Shown: positions 1 through 5,553 of the stretch, one piece after another | Layout: each line of letters begins with the position of its first letter | How positions within the stretch are numbered: the first letter of the stretch is position 1 | Source of the DNA: Bacteroidota bacterium | GTDB taxonomy: Bacteria; Bacteroidota; Bacteroidia; Flavobacteriales; Flavobacteriaceae | Direction: 5' to 3' | Assembly (NCBI GenBank): GCA_018656255.1 | Contig: JABHYI010000267.1 | Location: 1-6,797, forward strand | DNA length: 6,797 nt | The notes under the pieces: generated by a model | The model's database searches: none | What the model was told of the DNA's origin: nothing | What the model saw: only the letters and a program-made list of their open reading frames with translations | Program-made: the position numbers and the translations under genes

Positions 1-202
1 CTTGAGGGGTTAACAAACTTGGAGTACCTCCCCCAAAGTAAATGGTTTCTATGGGCTGGGTAAACTCTTCTTTGCGGAGAATAAGTTCTTTGCAGATTGC
101 GCCAAGCATGGCATCTCTTTTGTTTAAAGATGTTGAAAAATGGAAGTCACAATAATGACACGCTTGTTTACAAAAGGGAATATGAATGTAGATACCAGCC
201 AT
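1..202 (-). CDS. hemW: HemW radical-SAM heme chaperone, N-terminal part (cut by window edge)
   Basis: The ATG at 202-200 opens 67 codons that run off the left edge. The protein starts MAGIYIHIPFCKQACHYCDF, so it has the radical-SAM CX3CX2C motif at Cys11, Cys15 and Cys18, which in this family holds a 4Fe-4S cluster that binds S-adenosylmethionine. Residues 54-62 read IYFGGGTPS, the glycine-rich SAM-binding motif. Residue 20 is Phe; HemN, the true coproporphyrinogen III dehydrogenase, has a fourth Cys there (CX3CX2CXC), so this fits HemW, a cytoplasmic protein that binds heme and passes it to target proteins. Many databases still label such genes coproporphyrinogen III oxidase-like. It begins 12 bases after the ruvC stop and is probably co-transcribed with it. 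The missing C-terminal part prevents a check of the HemW-specific domain. Confidence 0.9.
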   Translation of the reverse strand, partial: MAGIYIHIPFCKQACHYCDFHFSTSLNKRDAMLGAICKELILRKEEFTQPIETIYFGGGTPSLLTPQ

Positions 203-214
203 TAAAATACAGCG

Positions 215-775
215 TTACTTTTTTACTCGTTTTTCATTTTGACTCACAAAACTGGACCATCCAGAGTAACTCTTGCCTGTGCTTAGGTCTTTTCCGCTAT
301 TATAAAAATGACAAACTGCAGCCGCAAGGCCATCTGTGCTGTCTAAATTTTTTGGTAATTCTTTGAGCCCTAAAATGCTCTGAAGCATTTTTGCTACCTG
401 TTCTTTAGAGGCGTTACCATTACCGGTAATGGCCATTTTTATTTTCTTTGGCGCATACTCTGTAATGGGTATATCTCTAGACAATCCTGCCGCCATAGCA
501 ACTCCTTGGGCGCGTCCTAATTTGAGCATAGACTGTACATTTTTACCAAAAAAAGGAGCTTCAATAGCAATTTGGTCTGGATGATAGGTATCTATAAGCT
601 CTATGGTACGCTCAAAAATTAGTTTAAGGCGTTTGTAGTGATTGTCATACTTGGAGAGTTGCAATTCATTGAGTTGTAGGAATTCCATTTTTTTTCCAAC
701 TACTTTAATAAGTCCAAAACCCATAATAGTGGTTCCTGGATCAATACCTAGTATGATGTTGGATGTTGTGCTCAA
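215..775 (-). CDS. ruvC: Crossover junction endodeoxyribonuclease RuvC
   Basis: This 186-residue protein is a Holliday-junction resolvase, which acts as a dimer with RuvAB to cut four-way DNA junctions during recombination and repair. The RNase H-like fold and its acidic metal-binding residues are visible: Asp12 in GIDPGT, Glu72 in IEAPFFGKN, and Asp145 and Asp148 in LDSTDGLAAAVCH, matching D7, E66, D138 and D141 of E. coli RuvC. Length is close to the family norm, with a short basic tail (NEKRVKK). The start is TTG at 775-773: an in-frame stop lies at 793-791 and no ATG or GTG lies between. The next ATG (Met18) would remove the catalytic Asp12. A promoter-like site lies at 842-869, and hemW follows 12 bases downstream. 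All catalytic residues are present, so the gene appears functional. Confidence 0.96.
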   Translation of the reverse strand: MSTTSNIILGIDPGTTIMGFGLIKVVGKKMEFLQLNELQLSKYDNHYKRLKLIFERTIELIDTYHPDQIAIEAPFFGKNVQSMLKLGRAQGVAMAAGLSRDIPITEYAPKKIKMAITGNGNASKEQVAKMLQSILGLKELPKNLDSTDGLAAAVCHFYNSGKDLSTGKSYSGWSSFVSQNEKRVKK

Positions 776-841
776 TGACTTGTTTTTTGTTTATGATAAT
801 GTCTTTGGTAGCTATTTAAACCAGACACTATTTCCTTGTTA

Positions 842-869
842 CAAATCTAAACAAAAGCACCACAAACAA
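842..869 (-). promoter_or_regulatory. Bacteroidota-type promoter for ruvC-hemW
   Basis: On the minus strand TTG (869-867), a 17-base spacer and TAGATTTG (849-842) match the Bacteroidota housekeeping promoter pattern (TTG, about 17-23 bases, TAnnTTTG). The -33 box begins 2 bases past the stop codon of the upstream lipoprotein gene, and the predicted transcript start lies roughly 60 bases before the ruvC TTG. It would let ruvC and hemW be transcribed independently of the lipoprotein gene. This is a motif match only. Confidence 0.6.
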
Positions 870-871
870 GA

Positions 872-1348
872 CTACTTTGTTTGCAATACAATTGGCAAGC
901 TAAAAGCTACCGCAACAGGAACACCTCTTTTATGGGCTGGTTCCAAAGAAGGTATGCTGTCTATGCTTTGCCTAACCCAGGCAGATAGCTCTGGGAAGCT
1001 TGCAGTGGTGAGACTATCCATTTGTAATGTGTTTAGGCTAATGTTGCCTTTCTCTGAAACAGCAATAGCCGCCCAAAGGGTGTCTTTTATGGCTCTAGTA
1101 CTAACAAAATGTTTTGAGGAAAACCCTGCGTATATTTTTGAAACCAATGTGTTTTCAAAACAAATTTTACTTGCCTGTTTTTCTGAAATATGCTGACAAG
1201 AACTAAAACTTGGAAATTGATCTACGTCATTCCAAGAAATAGTTTTAATCTCTTGTTGGTAAAATGTCTCTGAAGATATTTTATCTGTCTCAAAATACTG
1301 GCAAGAAGCCAATACAAATAACACTAAAACATAAAATGCATATTTCAT
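872..1348 (-). CDS. Lipoprotein with TonB C-terminal-like domain
   Basis: This 158-residue protein starts at the ATG at 1348-1346, because that Met leads directly into a lipoprotein signal peptide (MKYAFYVLVLFVLASC, lipobox LASC, lipidated Cys16). An upstream ATG at 1387 would place 13 extra residues before it and is unlikely. The mature part resembles the C-terminal domain of flavobacterial TonB proteins: FPSFSSC (45-51) and CF (63-64) match their FPxFxxC...CF signature, a beta-strand stretch follows (about 91-106), and the end, KRGVPVAVAFSLPI (140-153), matches their closing strand. Unlike true TonB it has no transmembrane anchor and no proline-rich periplasmic spacer, so it is unlikely to drive outer-membrane transport as a normal TonB. 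It probably sits lipid-anchored in the envelope. The stop is TAG at 874-872. The partner and exact role are unknown. Confidence 0.8.
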   Translation of the reverse strand: MKYAFYVLVLFVLASCQYFETDKISSETFYQQEIKTISWNDVDQFPSFSSCQHISEKQASKICFENTLVSKIYAGFSSKHFVSTRAIKDTLWAAIAVSEKGNISLNTLQMDSLTTASFPELSAWVRQSIDSIPSLEPAHKRGVPVAVAFSLPIVLQTK

Positions 1349-1447
1349 GATTTTGAAATTATATTTCTGAACTTGAAAAATACACATTTTGTGGCGATCC
1401 CCTTATGTGTTGTTTAATTTATCTTACCCAGGGCATAATTATTATAC

Positions 1448-1475
1448 AAAAGCCGCTCTTAAAAAGGCGGCCTTT
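1448..1475 (-). terminator. Intrinsic terminator of hppD
   Basis: On the minus strand a GCCGC/GCGGC stem (1471-1467 with 1456-1452) encloses a 10-base loop. It is flanked by A-rich bases upstream and TTTT downstream that extend the stem with one G-U and three A-U pairs. It lies 24 bases past the hppD stop codon, which suits a terminator for that gene and separates hppD from the lipoprotein gene. Confidence 0.65.
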
Positions 1476-1499
1476 GTTTTTGGTTTTACTACCTGTTTT

Positions 1500-2663
1500 T
1501 TAAAGAGTTCCGCGCTTGGCCTGTTGTCTCTCTATGGCTTCAAATAAGGCTTTAAAATTTCCAACACCAAAAGATTGTGCTCCTTTTCGCTGAATGATTT
1601 CAATAAACATAGTGGGTCTATCTACAATAGTATTAGTGAAGATTTGCAACAGGTACCCTTCCTCATCACGGTCTATTAATATACCATGTTTTTTAAGCAC
1701 CTCAATGTCTTCATCAATCTCTCCCACGCGCTCCAAAACATCATCATAATAGGTCTCTGGAACATACAAAAACTCTACCCCTCTTTCACGCATTGCAGAG
1801 ACTGTTGCAACTATATCATCGGTGGCTAGGGCTAAATGCTGAACCCCCGGCCCGTTGTAAAAGTCAAGATACTCCTCAATTTGTGATTTCTTTTTCCCTT
1901 TTGCTGGCTCATTTATAGGAAATTTAATACGGCCATTACCATTACTCATTACCTTACTCATTAGGGCTGTATAATCTGTGGCAATGTCATCATCTGCAAA
2001 AGAGATAATTTGAGCAAATCCCATCGTTTTGGCATAAAACTCACACCATTTATTCATTTCTCCCCAACCTACATTACCTACTATATGATCAATAAATTTT
2101 AAGCCAACTGATGCGGGGTTATAGTGTGATTCCCACTTAGAATAGCCTGGCAAAAAGATTCCATTGTAGTTTTTACGTTCTATAAAAAGGTGAACGGTTT
2201 CTCCATAGGTATACACTCCAGATTTAATAACATATCCGTCTGCATCCTCTTGGCGAGTTGGCTCCATAAAAGGTTTTGCTCCTCGTTTTGTAGTTTCCTC
2301 AAAAGATTTGGTAGCATCATCTACCCATAAAGCGATTACTTTGGCTGCGTCACCATGAAGGTTAATGTGCTCATTAATAGGGCCGTCTTTTGTTAGTGGT
2401 GTGGTGAGTACCAATCTAATTTTATCCTGCTTTAAAACATAAGACACGCTATCTTTTCTTCCTGTTTCTAAACCGGCATAGGCCTCGCTTTGAAAGCCAA
2501 AGGCTGTTTTATAAAAATAAGCAGCCTGTTTTGCGTTTCCAACATACAGCTCTACATGATCTGTTCCCAGCAAGGGTAGAAAATCTTCTGCTTCATCAAA
2601 GAGTTTACGCAAGGAATACTCTGTGTTTTGTAAGTCTTTTAAATTTTTAATCTCAGCTGCCAT
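1500..2663 (-). CDS. hppD: 4-hydroxyphenylpyruvate dioxygenase
   Basis: This 387-residue cytoplasmic enzyme converts 4-hydroxyphenylpyruvate and O2 to homogentisate and CO2, the second step of tyrosine breakdown. It shows the two vicinal-oxygen-chelate domains of the family (about 31-165 and 187-360). The Fe(II) ligands are in place: His193 (FIDHIVGN), His276 (VQHLALATDDI) and Glu355 (MFIEIIQRKG). The C-terminal helix that closes the active site, FGVGNFKALFEAIER (365-379), is also typical. The length is normal for the bacterial family and the start at 2663 gives a standard N-terminus. The next enzyme of the pathway, homogentisate dioxygenase, is not beside it: upstream is a divergent spacer, and downstream come a terminator and a lipoprotein gene. 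It therefore looks like a single-gene unit here. The 2664-2900 spacer holds a possible leader hairpin (2683-2707) but no clear promoter for this gene. Confidence 0.97.
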   Translation of the reverse strand: MAAEIKNLKDLQNTEYSLRKLFDEAEDFLPLLGTDHVELYVGNAKQAAYFYKTAFGFQSEAYAGLETGRKDSVSYVLKQDKIRLVLTTPLTKDGPINEHINLHGDAAKVIALWVDDATKSFEETTKRGAKPFMEPTRQEDADGYVIKSGVYTYGETVHLFIERKNYNGIFLPGYSKWESHYNPASVGLKFIDHIVGNVGWGEMNKWCEFYAKTMGFAQIISFADDDIATDYTALMSKVMSNGNGRIKFPINEPAKGKKKSQIEEYLDFYNGPGVQHLALATDDIVATVSAMRERGVEFLYVPETYYDDVLERVGEIDEDIEVLKKHGILIDRDEEGYLLQIFTNTIVDRPTMFIEIIQRKGAQSFGVGNFKALFEAIERQQAKRGTL

Positions 2664-2682
2664 AATGTGTCGTTTTTAGGCC

Positions 2683-2707
2683 AATAGCTCTAAAGAAATA
2701 AGCTATT
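2683..2707. repeat. Inverted repeat in the hppD leader
   Basis: AATAGCT (2683-2689) and AGCTATT (2701-2707) are perfect 7-base inverted arms around an 11-base AT-rich spacer, 20 bases upstream of the hppD start codon. It could form a weak hairpin in the 5' leader or be a two-fold operator site. AT-rich DNA produces such arms by chance fairly often. Confidence 0.35.
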
Positions 2708-2835
2708 TTCTTAGTGCAAATATCAATAATAATATTGAGATTTCTAGTGCCAGAAACAAAAGCCGTGGTAAAAGTGATTTTTTAAACCTTAAACACCGCT
2801 AATAAACCACTACTTTGTGGAAGACTAAATATACT

Positions 2836-2872
2836 TTGAGGGTGCTACTTTTAGCAAAAAAAGATACATTTG
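2836..2872 (+). promoter_or_regulatory. Possible promoter of the HAD phosphatase gene
   Basis: TACATTTG at 2865-2872 is an exact match to the Bacteroidota -7 element TAnnTTTG and lies 28 bases before the ATG at 2901. The nearest TTG (2836-2838) is 26 bases upstream, longer than the usual spacing, so the -33 half is weak. This is a motif match only. Confidence 0.35.
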
Positions 2873-2900
2873 TTTTTTCAATTTTGTAACTAGATATGGT

Positions 2901-3557
2901 ATGTTAAAAGCAGTACTTTTTGATATGGATGGTGTTATTGTAGACACAGAACCTTTACACCGAAAGGCCTATTTTTTAATGTTTAAAGACATGGGTATAG
3001 CTGTTACTGAGGCAATGTACACAAGCTACACAGGCCAGTCTACCATAAATATTTGCAAGCAATTGGTGGGGCATTTTAATCTAGATGCAGCTCCGCAAAC
3101 ACTTGTGGCAATTAAAAGAAAACATTTTAAATATTTGTTTGAAAATGACACATCACTTCAACTCTTGGACGGTGTATTAGCCCTTATAAAAAACTATTAC
3201 AACAATGGTCTTACCCTAGTTTTAGCCTCCTCGGCTTCGATGCCTAATATTAATCGCATTTTTGAGCGCTTTGACTTAGACCAATACTTTGTGGCTAAAT
3301 TAAGCGGCGCAGACTTAAAAGAAAGTAAACCACATCCAGAAATTTTTATTAAAGCTGCACAGGCATCAGGACAGTCCAAAAAGCACTGCATGGTGATTGA
3401 AGACTCCAGCAATGGTATTAAAGCAGCCAATGACGCAGGCATATTTGTTATTGGGTATGATAGTACTCACTCTACAGATCAGGATTATAGCAAAGCTGAT
3501 AAAGTAGTAAGCTCATTTTCTCAGATTCATTACCATAGTGTAGCCGAATTGTTTTAA
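2901..3557 (+). CDS. HAD-superfamily phosphatase, beta-phosphoglucomutase-like
   Basis: This 218-residue cytoplasmic protein of HAD subfamily IA has all four motifs. Motif I is DMDGVIVDTE, with nucleophile Asp8 and acid/base Asp10. Motif II is Ser110 in LVLASSAS, motif III is Lys143 in SKPHPEIF, and motif IV is IEDSSNGIKAA with Glu167-Asp168 for Mg2+. The helical cap between motifs I and II (about 15-85) is the C1 type. These features place it among beta-phosphoglucomutases and related sugar-phosphate or nucleotide phosphatases; substrate cannot be read from sequence. No maltose-phosphorylase or trehalose gene lies nearby, so a beta-phosphoglucomutase role has no support from context and the call is kept general. 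The ATG at 2901 starts directly at the first beta strand, as is normal. It is divergent from hppD and monocistronic, ending in a strong hairpin at 3589. Confidence 0.93.
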   Translation: MLKAVLFDMDGVIVDTEPLHRKAYFLMFKDMGIAVTEAMYTSYTGQSTINICKQLVGHFNLDAAPQTLVAIKRKHFKYLFENDTSLQLLDGVLALIKNYYNNGLTLVLASSASMPNINRIFERFDLDQYFVAKLSGADLKESKPHPEIFIKAAQASGQSKKHCMVIEDSSNGIKAANDAGIFVIGYDSTHSTDQDYSKADKVVSSFSQIHYHSVAELF

Positions 3558-3588
3558 AACAAACGTTTTACAGGAGTACTAAAAAATT

Positions 3589-3618
3589 GAAAAGCCATCA
3601 CTTGCGTGATGGCTTTTC
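3589..3618 (+). terminator. Intrinsic terminator after the HAD gene
   Basis: GAAAAGCCATCAC (3589-3601) and GTGATGGCTTTTC (3606-3618) form a perfect 13-bp stem with a 4-base loop. The T-run lies inside the 3' arm on the plus strand. On the minus strand the hairpin is followed by AATTTTTT, so it may stop transcription from both sides. It starts 31 bases past the HAD stop codon. Confidence 0.85.
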
Positions 3619-3659
3619 GCCCCAAATTTGATTAACACCCATAGGTATCAACCTACTTA

Positions 3660-3673
3660 TAATTTCGAAATTA
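3660..3673. repeat. 14-bp perfect palindrome
   Basis: TAATTTCGAAATTA reads the same on both strands. Its size and symmetry suit a dimeric regulator site, but no second copy was noticed in the window and its distance (about 210 bases) from the next start codon is large, so function is speculative. Confidence 0.35.
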
Positions 3674-3678
3674 CAAAA

Positions 3679-3703
3679 AAATGAGAAAATATACATCTCA
3701 TTT
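3679..3703. repeat. Inverted repeat, 8-bp arms
   Basis: AAATGAGA (3679-3686) and TCTCATTT (3696-3703) are perfect complements around a 9-base AT-rich loop. There is no T-run behind it, so it is a poor terminator. It overlaps the start of the doubtful 36-codon ORF. Confidence 0.35.
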
Positions 3704-3791
3704 CACGCAACTTTTTGTTTATCAGCTTGCTACTAGCACTATTTTCTTAGATTTTACATATCCAAAGTTTAAAATAGGTAAGTGTATATAA
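3681..3791 (+). CDS. Doubtful 36-residue ORF
   Basis: ATG at 3681 opens 36 codons ending in TAA at 3789-3791. The product begins MRKYTSHFTQLFVYQLATS; it is mildly hydrophobic, has no signal peptide and has no domain that I recognise. It is not preceded by a recognisable promoter or ribosome-binding site, and its first codons lie within an inverted repeat. It may be a small gene, a fragment of an older gene, or chance. Confidence 0.12.
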   Translation: MRKYTSHFTQLFVYQLATSTIFLDFTYPKFKIGKCI

Positions 3792-3882
3792 GTGTTTGTT
3801 ATCCTTTTAAACTAAAAAAAATTAGGTATTAAACAGTTTGAGTATTAGATTTATTAAATTAATAAACTTAAAAACTAAAAAC

Positions 3883-4506
3883 ATGAAACTTAATTTACTT
3901 AAATCATTGGCCGTAGTATTTATATTGTCAATGTCTTTGCAGAGTTGTAAAACCAATCAAATTGTTTCTAACGGAGCTTATAGTGACATTAGCCTAACAA
4001 GAACTGCTGACCAGTATGACATTAAACGTCTAAATGAAATTAATACAGAAGGAGAATCTTTTTGGGGTATTCCTATTGACAAAAATGTTGGTAATGATTA
4101 TGGGACAGTTGTACGATTTAATGGGGTTGAACTTGGTGGTACTAAAAGATTTCTTCCAATACTTACAATGTTAGTAACAAACATTGTAGTTGCTCAGGGT
4201 TTACGAGAATTAATTGGGCAAAAGGATGTGTTTGAAGACGGTTATTACATAGAGTCAAAATACAAAATGAATGGAGTTCTCGCATTTATATTAGCAACAC
4301 CCATATCAGGAGCAATAAATAACGCAATGTGGCCTTTAGCTTCGACATCCAGAGCATTCCAAAAATTCAACAGAAAACTGGTTGAAGAGAATGAAGATAT
4401 TGATGTATTCCTAAATCCAAAATACAAAATCAATACAAAAAATGGTTTTTGGACATCCAAAACTACCATTAGCGGAAAAGTAATGGGAGCTAAAATAAAA
4501 TTATAA
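3883..4506 (+). CDS. Lipoprotein of unknown function
   Basis: This 207-residue protein starts at the ATG at 3883, which gives a clean lipoprotein signal peptide: MKLNLLKSLA, a hydrophobic core and lipobox LQSC with Cys22. A longer frame from a TTG at 3838 would put 15 lysine- and asparagine-rich residues in front and is rejected. The mature protein has a polar region (23-88), a hydrophobic stretch at about 91-105 (LPILTMLVTNIVVAQ) and another at about 132-151 containing LAFILATPISGAI. A charged, probably beta-rich tail follows, with DVFLNPKYKI (174-183) and a basic end (GAKIKL). The hydrophobic stretches may be buried helices or membrane-associated. I do not recognise the family. It is flanked by terminators on both sides and so is monocistronic, convergent with the glycosylasparaginase gene. 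Confidence 0.8.
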   Translation: MKLNLLKSLAVVFILSMSLQSCKTNQIVSNGAYSDISLTRTADQYDIKRLNEINTEGESFWGIPIDKNVGNDYGTVVRFNGVELGGTKRFLPILTMLVTNIVVAQGLRELIGQKDVFEDGYYIESKYKMNGVLAFILATPISGAINNAMWPLASTSRAFQKFNRKLVEENEDIDVFLNPKYKINTKNGFWTSKTTISGKVMGAKIKL

Positions 4507-4513
4507 ATTCACC

Positions 4514-4555
4514 AAACCCGCAGAATTTAACTTGTGCGGGTTTTTTATTTTTTAT
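4514..4555 (+). terminator. Intrinsic terminator of the lipoprotein gene
   Basis: AAACCCGCA (4514-4522) and TGCGGGTTT (4535-4543) form a perfect 9-bp stem with a 12-base loop, followed by a T-rich tract to 4555. It lies 7 bases past the lipoprotein stop codon. The same hairpin also lies just beyond the minus-strand glycosylasparaginase frame and could help end that transcript, though its minus-strand T-run is short. Confidence 0.85.
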
Positions 4556-4616
4556 TGTAAAAATTTGGGTTAAAAGTTGTGTTTTTTTGATCTTGATAGG
4601 TGGTGGCTGTAAAGCC
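4545..4616 (-). pseudogene. Detached C-terminal tail of glycosylasparaginase, beyond the in-frame TAG
   Basis: Directly after the TAG at 4619-4617, the same frame stays open for 23 codons to a TAA at 4547-4545. The tail begins GFTATTYQDQK. The Elizabethkingia glycosylasparaginase, as I recall it, continues at the same point with GFNFAVHDQK and also ends about 22 residues later. The matching Gly-Phe, aromatic position, Asp-Gln-Lys and length show that this was recently coding sequence. The simplest explanation is a single substitution making TAG from a sense codon such as AAG or CAG. It would be translated only by readthrough. Confidence 0.75.
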
Positions 4617-5549
4617 CTAATGTATAGAATAGGCTCCGGTCTCTCCTTTTTTATTGACCGCAATATACCCCACCTGGAAGTCTTCAAAGTTGGGTGTTTT
4701 TTCTATAATTCTAAGGATTGCTTGCTCACAAGCTTCTTGTGGAGATTTTCCTTGTCTCATGAGTTCCACAATTAAATAACTTCCCACTGTTTTTAGCACT
4801 TCTTCTCCCAGACCTGTTGCAGTTGCAGCGCCTATTTCATTGTCTACAAATAAGCCCGATCCAACAATAGCAGAGTCTCCCACGCGTCCAGGCATTTTAT
4901 ATGCCAGGCCACTTGTGGTGCATCCGCCAGATATTGTACCGTTTTTATCAATGGCCAACATGCCAATGGTATCGTGATTTTCTATGTTAATAATAGGCTT
5001 GTATTTGGAGGTTTTCTTCCAGATTTCCCAATCTTTTTTTGATTGTTCTGTCAATAAATTTTCTCTTTTAAAACCTTGAGAAACAGCAAATTCTTCAGCG
5101 CCAACACCCGCTAAAATAACATGAGGAGTATCTTCCATTACCTTTTTAGCTACAGCAATAGGATGCTTTATATTTTGCATACACAACACTGCGCCATAAT
5201 CGCCTTTTTCGTTCATAACACAGGCGTCCAAGGTAACACGACCATCTCTATCTGGAAGCCCTCCAATACCCACAGATTGCCCCAGGGCATTGGCCTCTTC
5301 TATGGCGCAACCAGCAATAACTGCATCTAAGGCAGAACTCCCTTGCTCCATAGATTGCCATGCCTTTTGGGTTGCCTGCTTTACACTCCAAGTAGCAATT
5401 ACAACCGGTAGTAAAGAATTTGAAACTGGCACATCTTGTGTGTCTTTAGCTCCCTTTGGAGTGGCAGCAGTAGCTGCAAGATTTGAGCCTAGGGCCGTTA
5501 TTCCAACAGAGCCTAGGGCTGCTTTTTGTAAAAAATTGCGTCTTTTCAT
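4617..5549 (-). CDS. Glycosylasparaginase (N4-(beta-N-acetylglucosaminyl)-L-asparaginase), truncated by TAG
   Basis: This enzyme cleaves the GlcNAc-Asn bond that remains after N-glycoproteins are broken down. The 310-residue product starts with a twin-arginine signal (KRRNFLQKAALG, cleavage probably near residues 26-30), so it is exported folded. It is an Ntn-hydrolase made as a precursor that self-cleaves before Thr194 in NHDTIG to give alpha and beta chains. Arg222, Asp225, Thr245 and Gly246 lie at exactly the spacing (+28, +31, +51, +52) of the substrate-site residues R180, D183, T203 and G204 relative to T152 in the Elizabethkingia enzyme. Trp54 and GGLPDRDGRVTLDAC (96-110) are also family hallmarks. 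The frame stops at TAG after GAYSIH, about 24 residues short of the usual end, which would remove the last strand of the beta chain. It follows the GH92 gene by 4 bases, so the two are surely one operon. Activity of the truncated form is uncertain. Confidence 0.92.
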   Translation of the reverse strand: MKRRNFLQKAALGSVGITALGSNLAATAATPKGAKDTQDVPVSNSLLPVVIATWSVKQATQKAWQSMEQGSSALDAVIAGCAIEEANALGQSVGIGGLPDRDGRVTLDACVMNEKGDYGAVLCMQNIKHPIAVAKKVMEDTPHVILAGVGAEEFAVSQGFKRENLLTEQSKKDWEIWKKTSKYKPIINIENHDTIGMLAIDKNGTISGGCTTSGLAYKMPGRVGDSAIVGSGLFVDNEIGAATATGLGEEVLKTVGSYLIVELMRQGKSPQEACEQAILRIIEKTPNFEDFQVGYIAVNKKGETGAYSIH

Positions 5550-5553
5550 GCTG

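Larger units (their letters stand above)
3619..3882. other. Gene-poor AT-rich spacer with short inverted repeats
   Basis: Between the HAD terminator and the lipoprotein ATG I find no convincing gene. The left half holds three short dyads: TAGGT/ACCTA around 4 bases (3642-3655), the palindrome at 3660-3673 and the hairpin at 3679-3703. The only ATG-initiated frame of note is 36 codons long (3681-3791). The right half (3792-3882) is the AT-rich leader of the next gene. No clean TTG/TAnnTTTG promoter was found, although that gene presumably starts transcription here. Confidence 0.6.

Noticed and set aside
642..1196. 184-codon plus-strand ORF across ruvC and the lipoprotein gene
   Set aside because: It lies antisense to two well-supported genes, crosses their promoter region and encodes no recognisable domain.
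1349..1387. Longer N-terminus for the TonB-like lipoprotein from ATG at 1387
   Set aside because: It would put 13 residues, including MCIFQVQK, ahead of a textbook lipoprotein signal peptide; the Met at 1348 starts that peptide directly.
2717..2724. GATATTTG on the minus strand as an hppD -7 box
   Set aside because: It has one mismatch to TAnnTTTG and no TTG at suitable spacing upstream, so it is not listed as a promoter.
2896..2907. Three-codon ORF (ATG GTA TGT TAA) overlapping the HAD start
   Set aside because: It could be an upstream regulatory mini-ORF, but such a short overlap occurs often by chance and nothing else supports it.
3551..3570. GTTTTAAAAC palindrome and TAAAAC/GTTTTA dyad at the HAD stop codon
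   Set aside because: These are short, purely AT-rich and overlap the end of the coding sequence; the strong hairpin at 3589 already explains termination.
3838..3882. TTG-initiated extension of the unknown lipoprotein
   Set aside because: The extra residues would displace the signal peptide from the N-terminus, while the ATG at 3883 gives a standard lipobox protein.
4617..4619. TAG recoded as pyrrolysine or glutamine
   Set aside because: TAG serves as an ordinary stop for the lipoprotein at 872, no recoding element or tRNA is visible, and a single substitution explains the case more simply.
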